Assembly (NCBI RefSeq): GCF_016009175.1
Contig: NZ_JADUCM010000037.1
Location: 1 to 50,246 of the forward strand
Reading direction: 5' to 3'
DNA length: 50,246 nt
From: Pseudomonas alkylphenolica
Lineage (GTDB): Bacteria; Pseudomonadota; Gammaproteobacteria; Pseudomonadales; Pseudomonadaceae
A model generated the notes under the pieces. The model ran no database searches. It saw nothing but the letters and a program-made list of their open reading frames with translations, and was not told where the DNA came from. The translations under genes were made by a program, and so were the position numbers. Shown here in pieces: positions 7,307-15,392 of this stretch (the first letter of the stretch is position 1; the number at the start of each line of letters is the position of its first letter).

Positions 7307-8266
7307 ATGCAAATTGCCCTGGCCCCGATGGAGGGGCTGGTCGACAACATCCTTCGTGACGTACTGACCCAAGTGGGCGGCATCGACTGGTGTGTCACTG
7401 AATTCATTCGCGTCTGTGACCGGCTGTTGCCTGCGGCGACCTTCGACAAACTCGCACCCGAGTTGAGTCAGGGCGCGCAGACCGCAGCCGGGGTGCCGTT
7501 GCGCGTGCAATTGCTCGGTTCCGATCCCGTTTGTCTGGCGGAAAACGCGGTATTGGCCTGTGAGCTGGGCGCGCCGGTAATTGACCTGAACTTCGGCTGC
7601 CCGGCCAAGACGGTGAATAAGTCCCGTGGCGGGGCGGTGCTGCTCAAGGAGCCGGAACTGCTTCACGCCATCTTGCGCGAAGTGCGCCGCGCGGTCCCTG
7701 CGCACATACCGGTCACCGCCAAGATGCGCCTGGGCTTCGACAGCCCTGACGGTGCCCTGGATTGCGCGCTGGCCTTGGCCGAAGGCGGCGCCGAGCAACT
7801 GGTGGTGCATGCGCGAACCAAGGTTGATGGCTACAAGCCGCCCGCGCACTGGGAGTGGGTGGCGAAAGTGCAGGACGTGGTCAAGGTGCCGGTGTACGCC
7901 AACGGTGAGGTCTGGACCCTGGACGATTGGCGGCGCTGCCGCGAGGTGAGCGGTGTCGAAGACATCATGCTCGGTCGTGGCCTGGTGTCGCGCCCGGACC
8001 TGGCGCGGCAGATTGCAGCGGAGCGCGACGGTGTCGAGTTCGTGCCGATGGATTGGCAGAGCCTGTTGCCGCTGATCCAGGACTTCTGGCTTCAGGCCCG
8101 GGCGCAGATGACCCCGCGTCAGGCACCGGGGCGCTTGAAGCAATGGGTGGCAATGTTGACCCGCACCTACCCCGAGGCGGTGGCATTGTTCACCGAACTG
8201 CGCCGCGAAACCGACTGTGATCGGGTGGGGCAATTGATCGGCATGCCGGTCAGCGAGGCGGCCTGA
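7307..8266 (+). CDS. dusC: tRNA-dihydrouridine(16) synthase DusC
   Basis: FMN-dependent reductase that converts uridine 16 in the tRNA D loop to dihydrouridine. 319 residues from MQIALAPMEG, matching the E. coli DusC start (MRVLLAPMEG). An in-frame ATG at 7298 and a TTG at 7289 are alternatives. Family marks are APMEGLVDN, the catalytic-cysteine motif NFGCPAKTVNKSRGGA, the LVVHARTK phosphate/tRNA motif, and ANGEVW. These residues separate it from DusA/DusB. The C-terminal helical domain (GRLKQWVAMLTRTYPEA) is present. A purine/pyrimidine inverted repeat (CCTGAAAAA/TTTTTTCAGG, 8262-8280) overlaps the stop codon and may terminate transcription just before the heat-shock promoter. Confidence 0.93.
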   Translation: MQIALAPMEGLVDNILRDVLTQVGGIDWCVTEFIRVCDRLLPAATFDKLAPELSQGAQTAAGVPLRVQLLGSDPVCLAENAVLACELGAPVIDLNFGCPAKTVNKSRGGAVLLKEPELLHAILREVRRAVPAHIPVTAKMRLGFDSPDGALDCALALAEGGAEQLVVHARTKVDGYKPPAHWEWVAKVQDVVKVPVYANGEVWTLDDWRRCREVSGVEDIMLGRGLVSRPDLARQIAAERDGVEFVPMDWQSLLPLIQDFWLQARAQMTPRQAPGRLKQWVAMLTRTYPEAVALFTELRRETDCDRVGQLIGMPVSEAA

Positions 8267-8284
8267 AAAATTTTTTCAGGGGTG

Positions 8285-8313
8285 CTTGAAAAGCAGGCGA
8301 GGGTCCTTATCTA
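8285..8313 (+). promoter_or_regulatory. Sigma-32-type heat-shock promoter
   Basis: CTTGAAA (8285-8291), a 13-base spacer and CCTTATCTA (8305-8313) fit the RpoH pattern CTTGAAA-N11-15-CCCCATnT with two mismatches in the -10. It lies upstream of the small heat-shock gene, with room for the RNA thermometer between. Confidence 0.65.
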
Positions 8314-8317
8314 AGGA

Positions 8318-8373
8318 GTACGCGATGCCGAAGTCGGGTCGCGTTACTAAACAACCTCGCTGATTTTCAGGAG
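8318..8373 (+). promoter_or_regulatory. ROSE-like RNA thermometer in the ibpA leader
   Basis: Two hairpins can be drawn. Hairpin 1 pairs ACGCGA (8320-8325) with TCGCGT (8339-8344), with an inner CCG/CGG stem. Hairpin 2 pairs CTCGCTGA with TCAGGAG (8356-8373) around a TTT loop and masks the Shine-Dalgarno AGGAG (8369-8373), leaving G8359 bulged. TCGCT at 8357-8361 is the conserved U(U/C)GCU anti-SD motif of ROSE elements, and the bulged G is their hallmark. Short two-hairpin ROSE-like thermometers of ibpA are known in Pseudomonas. Melting at high temperature would free the ribosome site. Confidence 0.8.
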
Positions 8374-8380
8374 ATGCATC

Positions 8381-8827
8381 ATGACTACTGCTTTTTCTCT
8401 GGCTCCACTGTTCCGTCATTCCGTAGGCTTCGACCGTTTCAATGACCTGTTCGAATCTGCGGCGCGTAATGAGGCGGGTAGCAGCTACCCTCCCTACAAC
8501 GTTGAGAAACATGGCGAAGACCACTATCGAATCGTCGTTGCTGCAGCCGGCTTCCAGGAGCAGGATCTGGATCTGCAAGTTGAAAAAGGCGTGTTGACCG
8601 TCACTGGCGGCAAACGTGAAAGCAACGGTGAAAGCGTTACCTATCTGCATCAGGGCATTGCCCAGCGGGCGTTCAAGTTGTCCTTCCGCCTGGCCGACCA
8701 TATCGAAGTGAAGGCGGCGGGCCTGGCCAATGGTTTGCTCAGCATCGATCTGCTGAGAATTGTGCCGGAAGAGGCGAAAGCCAAACGCATCCCGATCAAT
8801 GGGGATAGCAAGCCTGCTCTGAACTGA
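8381..8827 (+). CDS. ibpA: Small heat-shock protein, IbpA/Hsp20 family
   Basis: 148 residues. ATP-independent holdase that binds unfolding proteins in the cytoplasm and hands them to DnaK/ClpB. It has a short N-terminal arm (FSLAPLFRHSVGFDRFNDLF), an alpha-crystallin domain (~35-125) with YNVEKHGEDHYRIVVAAAGF and LQVEKGVLTVTGGK, and a C-terminal tail with the IxI-type anchor in KRIPING. All are as in IbpA/B. The ATG lies 7 bases after the AGGAG sequestered in the thermometer. Heat control is therefore likely at two levels: the sigma-32-like promoter and the melting of the leader. A strong terminator follows 19 bases after the stop. Confidence 0.93.
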   Translation: MTTAFSLAPLFRHSVGFDRFNDLFESAARNEAGSSYPPYNVEKHGEDHYRIVVAAAGFQEQDLDLQVEKGVLTVTGGKRESNGESVTYLHQGIAQRAFKLSFRLADHIEVKAAGLANGLLSIDLLRIVPEEAKAKRIPINGDSKPALN

Positions 8828-8846
8828 GTGAGGTGATGTTGTAAAA

Positions 8847-8874
8847 GAGGGCACCTTCGGGTGCCCTTTTTGTT
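8847..8874 (+). terminator. Rho-independent terminator after ibpA
   Basis: Stem GGGCACC/GGTGCCC (8849-8866) with a stable TTCG loop, followed by TTTTTGTT. It separates ibpA from the convergent GGDEF/EAL gene. Confidence 0.92.
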
Positions 8875-8892
8875 GGGGGCTCAATCCGGACT

Positions 8893-11800
8893 CTACAGCG
8901 CAGGCATTTCCAGCAACATCCGCCGAAATTCCCCCAGCGGCAACGGCCGGCTATGCAAATACCCCTGATACAGGTGGCAGCCCAGCCGTTCCAGAAACTC
9001 CAGCTGTTCGGACAACTCAACCCCCTCGGCAATGACCGCCAGCTCCAGGCTGCGCGCCATGGCGACGATCGCCCGGACGATTTCGGCATCGTTGGGGTCC
9101 ACCGGCGCGTCGCGCACGAACGACTGATCGATCTTCAGGGCATCCACCGGGAGGCGCTTGAGGTAGGTCAGCGATGAATAACCGGTCCCAAAATCATCCA
9201 TGGCAAAGCTCACGCCATAGCGTTTGAGCTCGCGCATTTTGTTGATGGTGTCTTCCAGGTTCTGGATGACAATGCCTTCGGTGATTTCCAGCTTGAGCAT
9301 TTTGTACGGCAGGCTGAAGTCGTCGAGGCTGCGCAATACGCGTTCGACAAAGTCGTTCTGGCGAAACTGCCGTGGGCTGATGTTCACGCACAGGCTGAAA
9401 TCGTCCATGTCGATCAAGTGGTCACGCAGCATTCCGGCGCAGGCGTCGCAGGCTTCGTCGAGTATCCAGCTGCCCACTTCGAGAATCAGGCCGCTCTCTT
9501 CCAGTACCTGGATGAACTGCGCAGGTGGCTGTTGGCCCAGTTGCGGGTGGTGCCATCGCAGCAGCACTTCGGCGCCGATGATGCGGTTGTCGCGGGCATC
9601 GACCTGGGGCTGAAAGTGCAGGGCGAGTTCACCGCGGGCCAGGGCCATGCGCAGGTCACTTTCCATGCGCAGGCGCTCGCTGGCGGCCTTTTGCATGGTG
9701 GTGTGGAACAGCTGAGTGGTGTTGCGCCCGGAATCTTTGGCCCGGTACAGGGCAATATCGGCACGCTTGAGCAGGTCGGCCGGGGTGGTGCCGTGGTCGG
9801 GAATCAGCGCCACGCCGATGCTGGGAGTTACCTGCAGGCGCTGGCCATCCAGCGACATCGGCTCGGCCAGCAGTTCGCGCAGGGTGTCGGCCAGGCCGCG
9901 GACTTTCTCCGTGACCTCGTCACGGCTGCCTTCAAGGCCACTGAGCAGCACGACGAATTCATCCCCGCCCAGGCGCGCCACGGTGTCTTCCAGGCGCACG
10001 CTGGCTTCGAGGCGGGCGGTGATGATCTTCAGCACCGTGTCGCCGACCGGATGGCCGAGGGAGTCGTTGATGTGCTTGAAGTGGTCAAGGTCGAGAAATA
10101 ACAGGGCGCCGCGCAGGTTGTGGCGCTTGAGCAAGGCGATCTGCTGGCTCAGGCGGTCCATCAGCAGGGCGCGGTTCGGCAGGTTGGTCAGCGGGTCGTG
10201 GTAGGCCAGGTGGCGGATTTGCGCCTGGGCGTTCTTCAGCTGACTGACATCACGGGCAGTCAGCAACAGGCATTGTGTTTCGTTGAGGGTAATCGGTTCG
10301 ATCGAGACTTCAACGGTGAGGATCTCGCCGCGCTTGTTGCGCCCGAGCATCTCGCGGTGGTGTACCCGGCCCTTGTCCTTGAGTTCACTGATGAGGGTTG
10401 TGCGCTGCTTGTCGTCGGCCCAGATTCCGATTTCGCTGGCGGTGCGGCCAAGCACTTCGTCGGTGCTGTAGCCGGTCAAGCGGCAGAAGCCGTCATTGAC
10501 CTCCAGGTAACGGCCGCTTTCAAGCTCGGTAATGGTGATGGCGTCGGGGCTGGAATGGAACGCCTTGGCAAACTTCTCTTCGCTGGCTTTCAGTGCAGCT
10601 TCGGCGCGCTGTTGCTGGGTGATGTCGCGCAGGGTGGTGACGCTGCACGGTTGTTCCTCCACGGTGATCAGCCGGCTGGATATCACACAGGTCAGGGGCT
10701 GGCCGTCCTTGTGGTTGATCACTACGGCGACATTGTTCAGGGCCTCGTCGCGAATGACCTGTTCGATACGCCGCGCGCGCTCGGGAGAGCCGGCCCACAG
10801 GCCTATTTCTTCCGCGGTACGGTTGATGACCTGGCTGGCGTCCCAGCCAAAGATCTGGGTGAACGCCGGGTTGATCTCGATAAACTGACCGGTGTCCTGG
10901 CGCGTCACGCAAATCGGGTCGGGACTGGCCTGGAACAGGCTGGCGAATTTTTCCTCCGAACTGGTCAGGCGCTGTTCACGTTCGACCTGTTCGGTGATGT
11001 CGAGCAGGGTGCCGGCCATGCGCAACGGGTTGCCCTGTTCATCGCGGTACAACCGCGCTCGGCTCTCGATGTAGCGTGAGGCACCGTTCTCCAGCTGGAT
11101 CCGGTAGGTGATCTGGTAGTTGCCGGCCGGCCCCTCACGCAGGCTGCGGTAGGCCTTGCGCATGGAATTGCGCTCATGTTCCGGAACCCCCTCGAAGAAC
11201 GCTTCGAACGACTCGTGGAAGGGTACCGGGTCGAGGCCGTGCAGTTCCGCGGCGCGGGCCGAGCCGTAGAGCATGCCGCTGGGAATGTGCCAGTCCCAGG
11301 TACCCAGCTGTGCGGAATCCAGGGCCAGGTCCAGGCGCTCCTGGCTGTCTTTCAAGGCCTGCTCGGCACGTTTGTGCTCGCTGGTGTCGACGAAGGTACT
11401 GAGCAGGTAGACCGTACCTTCGAACTCGATGCTCTGGGCGCTGAGAATGCCGTCGTGCACCTTGCCGTTGCTGGCGCAAAACTGCACTTCCAGGGTCACC
11501 GGGCCGCTGTTGTCGCGGGTGGCGTCGAGCACGGCATGGCGCTGCATCGGGTTGGCCCACAGGCCGAGCTCGATGGTGGTCTTGTTGATGACCTGATGAC
11601 CCGGCCAGCCGAGAGTCTTTTCAAAGTGCTGGTTGACCTCGTAGATCAGGCCGTCGGATCGGCGGGTCAGCAGGACGACGTTGGGGCTCAGGTGAAACAG
11701 GGTGGCGAAGCGCTTTTCCGAATTGATCAGCGCGGTCTCGCGCTCGCGCTGGCGGGTAATTTCGCGGATCACCCCAACCATCTGCGGCCGACCGTGTTTG

Positions 11801-12186
11801 TCCTTGACCAGGCTGCCGTTGATTTCCAGCCAGTGCAGGCTGCCATCGGGCCAGTAGATGCGGTGGCGCAAGGCTTGCTCCACCGGTTCGCCGCTGATGA
11901 TTGCATTGAAGGCCTGCAAGGCGCGGGCGCGGTCTTCGGGGGGCAGCAAATCCAGATAGTCGACATCGTTGGGCAGCGGCTGTTGGGGGTCGAATCCAAA
12001 CAGTGCCTGGGTGCCCCTGGACCAACTGATCTGACCGGTTTCAATATCCCAGAACCAGGCGCCCAGGCGCGCGCCATTCAACGCCGACAGCAACTGCGGC
12101 GCGTTTTCCCAGGTCTGCTCCAACGCCTGGGGGTCTGCCGCATGGATGCGCGGCAGGCGCGGAAAGCGATTTGCTGATTTGGGCAT
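8893..12186 (-). CDS. Five-PAS GGDEF/EAL cyclic-di-GMP protein
   Basis: 1097 residues with no membrane helix or signal peptide, so probably cytosolic. Five consecutive PAS/PAC modules span residues ~30-655; typical pieces are LFHLSPNVVLL, LGTWDWHI, LFQASPDPICV and FHSSPDAITI, with the PAC ends marked by DIT/EIT motifs. The GGDEF domain (~665-830) keeps an intact GGDEF at ~740 (ARLGGDEFVVLL), so diguanylate cyclase activity is possible. The EAL domain (~845-1090) has EVL in place of EAL. It keeps the NISP Asn, EITE Glu, DDFGTG Asp pair, KIDQ Lys, AEGVE Glu and YQGY Gln, so phosphodiesterase activity is likely. I see no I-site RxxD that I can place with confidence. It is monocistronic and convergent with ibpA. 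The five-PAS array implies sensing of a redox, gas or small-molecule signal of unknown identity. Confidence 0.92.
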   Translation of the reverse strand: MPKSANRFPRLPRIHAADPQALEQTWENAPQLLSALNGARLGAWFWDIETGQISWSRGTQALFGFDPQQPLPNDVDYLDLLPPEDRARALQAFNAIISGEPVEQALRHRIYWPDGSLHWLEINGSLVKDKHGRPQMVGVIREITRQRERETALINSEKRFATLFHLSPNVVLLTRRSDGLIYEVNQHFEKTLGWPGHQVINKTTIELGLWANPMQRHAVLDATRDNSGPVTLEVQFCASNGKVHDGILSAQSIEFEGTVYLLSTFVDTSEHKRAEQALKDSQERLDLALDSAQLGTWDWHIPSGMLYGSARAAELHGLDPVPFHESFEAFFEGVPEHERNSMRKAYRSLREGPAGNYQITYRIQLENGASRYIESRARLYRDEQGNPLRMAGTLLDITEQVEREQRLTSSEEKFASLFQASPDPICVTRQDTGQFIEINPAFTQIFGWDASQVINRTAEEIGLWAGSPERARRIEQVIRDEALNNVAVVINHKDGQPLTCVISSRLITVEEQPCSVTTLRDITQQQRAEAALKASEEKFAKAFHSSPDAITITELESGRYLEVNDGFCRLTGYSTDEVLGRTASEIGIWADDKQRTTLISELKDKGRVHHREMLGRNKRGEILTVEVSIEPITLNETQCLLLTARDVSQLKNAQAQIRHLAYHDPLTNLPNRALLMDRLSQQIALLKRHNLRGALLFLDLDHFKHINDSLGHPVGDTVLKIITARLEASVRLEDTVARLGGDEFVVLLSGLEGSRDEVTEKVRGLADTLRELLAEPMSLDGQRLQVTPSIGVALIPDHGTTPADLLKRADIALYRAKDSGRNTTQLFHTTMQKAASERLRMESDLRMALARGELALHFQPQVDARDNRIIGAEVLLRWHHPQLGQQPPAQFIQVLEESGLILEVGSWILDEACDACAGMLRDHLIDMDDFSLCVNISPRQFRQNDFVERVLRSLDDFSLPYKMLKLEITEGIVIQNLEDTINKMRELKRYGVSFAMDDFGTGYSSLTYLKRLPVDALKIDQSFVRDAPVDPNDAEIVRAIVAMARSLELAVIAEGVELSEQLEFLERLGCHLYQGYLHSRPLPLGEFRRMLLEMPAL

Positions 12187-12254
12187 CGGTTACCAGACCT
12201 TTGGCGGGTGACGCGTCCTTGAGAGTCGTACTGACCGGGTTTTACCTCGTTGGA

Positions 12255-13133
12255 TCAGGGCTGCCTTGCGTGGCTGTCGAGCAAGGCCATGAAGGCTTTG
12301 GCCGCATTCGATAACGTTCGTTCAGTGTGCAGAATGTAGCCTAGCTGGCGGGACAGCTGTATGCCGGGCAAAGCGATAGGCGCAACTTGCTCATCGAGCA
12401 TAGTACGCGGCAGTACACTCCACGCCAGGCCGATCGAAACCATCATTTTTATGGTTTCCAGGTAGTTGGTGCTCATGGCGATGTTGGGCGTCAGGCCCTG
12501 GGCCTCGAACAGGCGTTGCACGATGTGGTGGGTGAATGTATTGCCGCCAGGGAACACTGCCGGGTGATGGGCGACATCGGCCAGGCTCACGGCGCCGTTG
12601 CTCGCCAGCGCGTGTTCGGGGGCGGCGACGAAGTCCAGCGGGTCGTCCCACACCGGTACCGCACGGACCAGATTGTGCGGCTCCGGCGCCAGGGTAATCA
12701 CGGCGATTTCTGCACGGCCATGGAGAATTTCATCGTAGGCCGCTTCCGAATCGAGAAACTGAATATCCAGTGCCACCGCCGGATACTGTCGGGTGAACGT
12801 GCGTAGAACCGGCGGCAAGCGGTGCAGGCCGATATGGTGACTGGTCGCCAGGGTCAGACGACCTGCCACTTCGCCGGTAAGATTGGTCAGGGCGCGGCGA
12901 GTGTCATCCAGTACGTTGATGATCTGGTAGGCCCGAGGCAGGAGCGCGCGGCCAGCTTCGGTGAGATTGACTTCGCGCCCGAGGCGGTCGAACAGGCGTA
13001 CATCCAGCTGCTGCTCCAGGCCAGCAATACGTTTGCTGATGGCCGGCTGGGTGAGGTGCAGGCGTTCGCCGGCCCCGGAAAAGCTGCCGGTTTCAGCCAC
13101 GGCGATGAAGGCATTGAGGTTGGCGACGTCCAC
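12255..13133 (-). CDS. LysR-family transcriptional regulator
   Basis: 292 residues, normal for the family. The N-terminal winged HTH (1-60) is typical: LNAFIAVAETGSFSGAGERLHLTQPAISKRI, with spacing to LFDRLGREVNLTEAG. A substrate-binding domain covers ~90-290. It is divergent from leuC, and the ~130-base intergenic region carries a palindrome and a 9-base direct repeat suited to LysR binding. The likely target is therefore the leuCD-methyltransferase-leuB operon, its own gene, or both. The co-inducer is unknown; an isopropylmalate-type intermediate would parallel other leucine regulators but nothing in the sequence shows that. Confidence 0.9.
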   Translation of the reverse strand: MDVANLNAFIAVAETGSFSGAGERLHLTQPAISKRIAGLEQQLDVRLFDRLGREVNLTEAGRALLPRAYQIINVLDDTRRALTNLTGEVAGRLTLATSHHIGLHRLPPVLRTFTRQYPAVALDIQFLDSEAAYDEILHGRAEIAVITLAPEPHNLVRAVPVWDDPLDFVAAPEHALASNGAVSLADVAHHPAVFPGGNTFTHHIVQRLFEAQGLTPNIAMSTNYLETIKMMVSIGLAWSVLPRTMLDEQVAPIALPGIQLSRQLGYILHTERTLSNAAKAFMALLDSHARQP

Positions 13134-13147
13134 GGCTTACGTATTCC

Positions 13148-13192
13148 CTTTGGTTATCCAAAGCATAAAAATTATGAATTTGAGTTATCCAA
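13148..13192. promoter_or_regulatory. Candidate LysR operator between lysR and leuC
   Basis: CTTTGG-TTAT-CCAAAG (13148-13163) is a perfect 6+6 inverted repeat. The nonamer GTTATCCAA occurs at 13153-13161 and again at 13184-13192, 31 bases apart (three helical turns). The region is much more AT-rich than its surroundings and also contains the leuC promoter. Confidence 0.5.
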
Positions 13193-13265
13193 TCTAACCG
13201 CATAGCATCGTCCGTACAAGCCAAGTGGTTATTGGCATAGAAAGACGCTGATGAGGAACAGTCTG

Positions 13266-14699
13266 ATGGCCGGCAAAACGCTCTACGACAAGCTCTGGGA
13301 TTCGCATTTGGTCAAACAGCGCGACGATGGGTCGGCGCTGATCTACATCGACCGTCACATCATTCACGAAGTGACGTCGCCGCAAGCCTTCGAAGGCCTG
13401 CGCCTGGCCAACCGCAAACCCTGGCGCATCGATGCCAACATCGCCACGCCTGACCACAACGTACCGACCACGCCGGAGCGCAAGGGCGGCATCGACGCCA
13501 TTGTCGACCAGGTGTCGCGCCTGCAGGTGCAGACCCTCGACGAAAACTGCGACGAGTACGGCATCACCGAATTCAAGATGAACGACGTGCGTCAGGGCAT
13601 CGTTCACGTTATCGGCCCGGAGCAGGGCGCGACCTTGCCGGGCATGACCGTGGTCTGCGGCGACTCGCACACCTCCACCCATGGCGCTTTTGGTGCTCTG
13701 GCGCATGGCATCGGTACTTCGGAAGTCGAGCATGTGCTCGCCACCCAGTGCCTGGTGGCCAAGAAAATGAAGAACATGCTCGTGCGTGTCGAAGGTCAGT
13801 TGCCGTTTGGCGTGACCGCCAAAGACATCGTGCTGGCGGTGATTGGCAAGATCGGCACCGCCGGTGGCAACGGCCACGCCATGGAGTTCGCCGGTAGCGC
13901 CATCCGCGACCTGTCGGTAGAAGGGCGCATGACCATCTGCAACATGTCCATCGAAGCGGGCGCGCGGGTAGGTTTGGTCGCGACCGATGAGAAGACCGTC
14001 GCATACGTCAAAGGTCGCCCGTATGCGCCGAAGGGCGAGCAGTGGGCGCAGGCGGTAGAAGCCTGGAAAGACCTGGTGTCCGACGCCGACGCCGTGTTCG
14101 ATACCGTGATCGAGCTCGACGCCGCGCAGATCAAGCCGCAGGTCAGCTGGGGCACTTCGCCGGAAATGGTGCTGGCGGTTGACCAGCGCGTACCGGACCC
14201 TGCTGCCGAAGCGGATCTGGTCAAGCGTGGTTCCATTGAGCGCGCCTTGAAGTACATGGGCCTGAGCGCCAACCAGGCAATCACCGACATCCAGCTGGAC
14301 CGCGTGTTCATTGGCTCGTGCACCAACTCGCGGATCGAAGACCTGCGCGCTGCCGCCGAGATCGCCAAAGGTCGCAAGGTGGCCTCGACCATCAAGCAAG
14401 CCATCGTCGTGCCGGGCTCGGGCCTGGTCAAAGCCCAGGCCGAGAAAGAAGGCCTGGACAAGATCTTCGTTGAAGCCGGCTTCGAATGGCGTGAACCGGG
14501 CTGCTCCATGTGTCTGGCAATGAACCCGGACCGCCTGGAGAGCGGCGAGCACTGTGCCTCGACCTCCAACCGTAACTTTGAAGGCCGTCAGGGTGCTGGC
14601 GGCCGTACCCACCTGGTGAGCCCGGCCATGGCTGCCGCCGCCGCTGTCACCGGCCGTTTTGTCGATGTACGTGAGTTGATCCAAGGGAGCGCAGCATGA
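13266..14699 (+). CDS. leuC: 3-isopropylmalate dehydratase, large subunit
   Basis: Aconitase-family [4Fe-4S] enzyme that isomerises 2- to 3-isopropylmalate with LeuD, the second step of leucine synthesis. 477 residues. The three cluster cysteines are Cys352 (GSCTNSR), Cys413 and Cys416 (PGCSMCLAMNPD). The substrate/cluster loops CGDSHTSTHGAFG and the family start AGKTLYDKLWDSH are also seen. The start at 13266 fits the family; the ATG at 13251 adds only five residues. The stop overlaps the leuD start by four bases (ATGA), so the subunits are translationally coupled. Confidence 0.97.
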   Translation: MAGKTLYDKLWDSHLVKQRDDGSALIYIDRHIIHEVTSPQAFEGLRLANRKPWRIDANIATPDHNVPTTPERKGGIDAIVDQVSRLQVQTLDENCDEYGITEFKMNDVRQGIVHVIGPEQGATLPGMTVVCGDSHTSTHGAFGALAHGIGTSEVEHVLATQCLVAKKMKNMLVRVEGQLPFGVTAKDIVLAVIGKIGTAGGNGHAMEFAGSAIRDLSVEGRMTICNMSIEAGARVGLVATDEKTVAYVKGRPYAPKGEQWAQAVEAWKDLVSDADAVFDTVIELDAAQIKPQVSWGTSPEMVLAVDQRVPDPAAEADLVKRGSIERALKYMGLSANQAITDIQLDRVFIGSCTNSRIEDLRAAAEIAKGRKVASTIKQAIVVPGSGLVKAQAEKEGLDKIFVEAGFEWREPGCSMCLAMNPDRLESGEHCASTSNRNFEGRQGAGGRTHLVSPAMAAAAAVTGRFVDVRELIQGSAA

Positions 14700-15340
14700 A
14701 AGCCTTTACCCAGCACACCGGCCTCGTCGCGCCTTTGGACCGTGCCAACGTCGACACCGACCAGATCATCCCCAAGCAGTTCCTGAAGTCGATCAAGCGC
14801 ACCGGCTTTGGTCCGAACCTGTTTGACGAGTGGCGTTACCTGGATGTCGGCCAGCCGTACCAGGACAACAGCAAGCGTCCGAAGAACCCGGACTTCGTCT
14901 TGAACCACGACCGTTATCAGGGTGCCAGCGTTTTGCTCGCCCGTGAGAACTTCGGTTGCGGTTCCAGCCGTGAGCACGCGCCATGGGCACTGGAAGAATA
15001 CGGTTTCCGCAGCATCATCGCGCCGAGCTATGCCGATATCTTCTTCAACAACAGCTTCAAGAACGGCCTGTTGCCGATCATCCTCAGCGATGAGGAAGTC
15101 GACGAGTTGTTCAAGCAGGTTGAAGCCGACCCAGGCTATCAGTTGACCATCGACCTGCAGGCGCAGACCGTAACCCGCCCTGACGGCAAGGTCCTGAGCT
15201 TCGAGATCGACGCCTTTCGCAAGCACTGCCTGCTCAACGGCCTGGACGATATCGGCCTGACCTTGCAGGACAGTGATGCAATTGCCACCTTCGAAGCCAA
15301 GCACCGTGCCAGCCAGCCATGGTTGTTTCGTGACGCTTGA
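14696..15340 (+). CDS. leuD: 3-isopropylmalate dehydratase, small subunit
   Basis: 214 residues, usual for LeuD. The family pattern is complete: VAPLDRANVDTDQIIPKQFLK near the N-terminus, the swivel-domain motif ARENFGCGSSREHAPWAL (~80-97), and SYADIFFNNSFKNGLLPI. It forms the active site with LeuC in the cytoplasm. Its start codon lies within the leuC stop. The methyltransferase gene follows after 52 bases without an obvious terminator. Confidence 0.97.
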   Translation: MKAFTQHTGLVAPLDRANVDTDQIIPKQFLKSIKRTGFGPNLFDEWRYLDVGQPYQDNSKRPKNPDFVLNHDRYQGASVLLARENFGCGSSREHAPWALEEYGFRSIIAPSYADIFFNNSFKNGLLPIILSDEEVDELFKQVEADPGYQLTIDLQAQTVTRPDGKVLSFEIDAFRKHCLLNGLDDIGLTLQDSDAIATFEAKHRASQPWLFRDA

Positions 15341-15392
15341 TTGATTGACGCCATCGCTGGTGCTGCCAGCGATCAAGGCCAAGGAGATCGTG

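Noticed and set aside
13194..14684. 496-codon minus-strand ORF opposite leuC
   Set aside because: Shadow of leuC caused by codon bias; no recognisable domain and very high His/Gln/Arg content.
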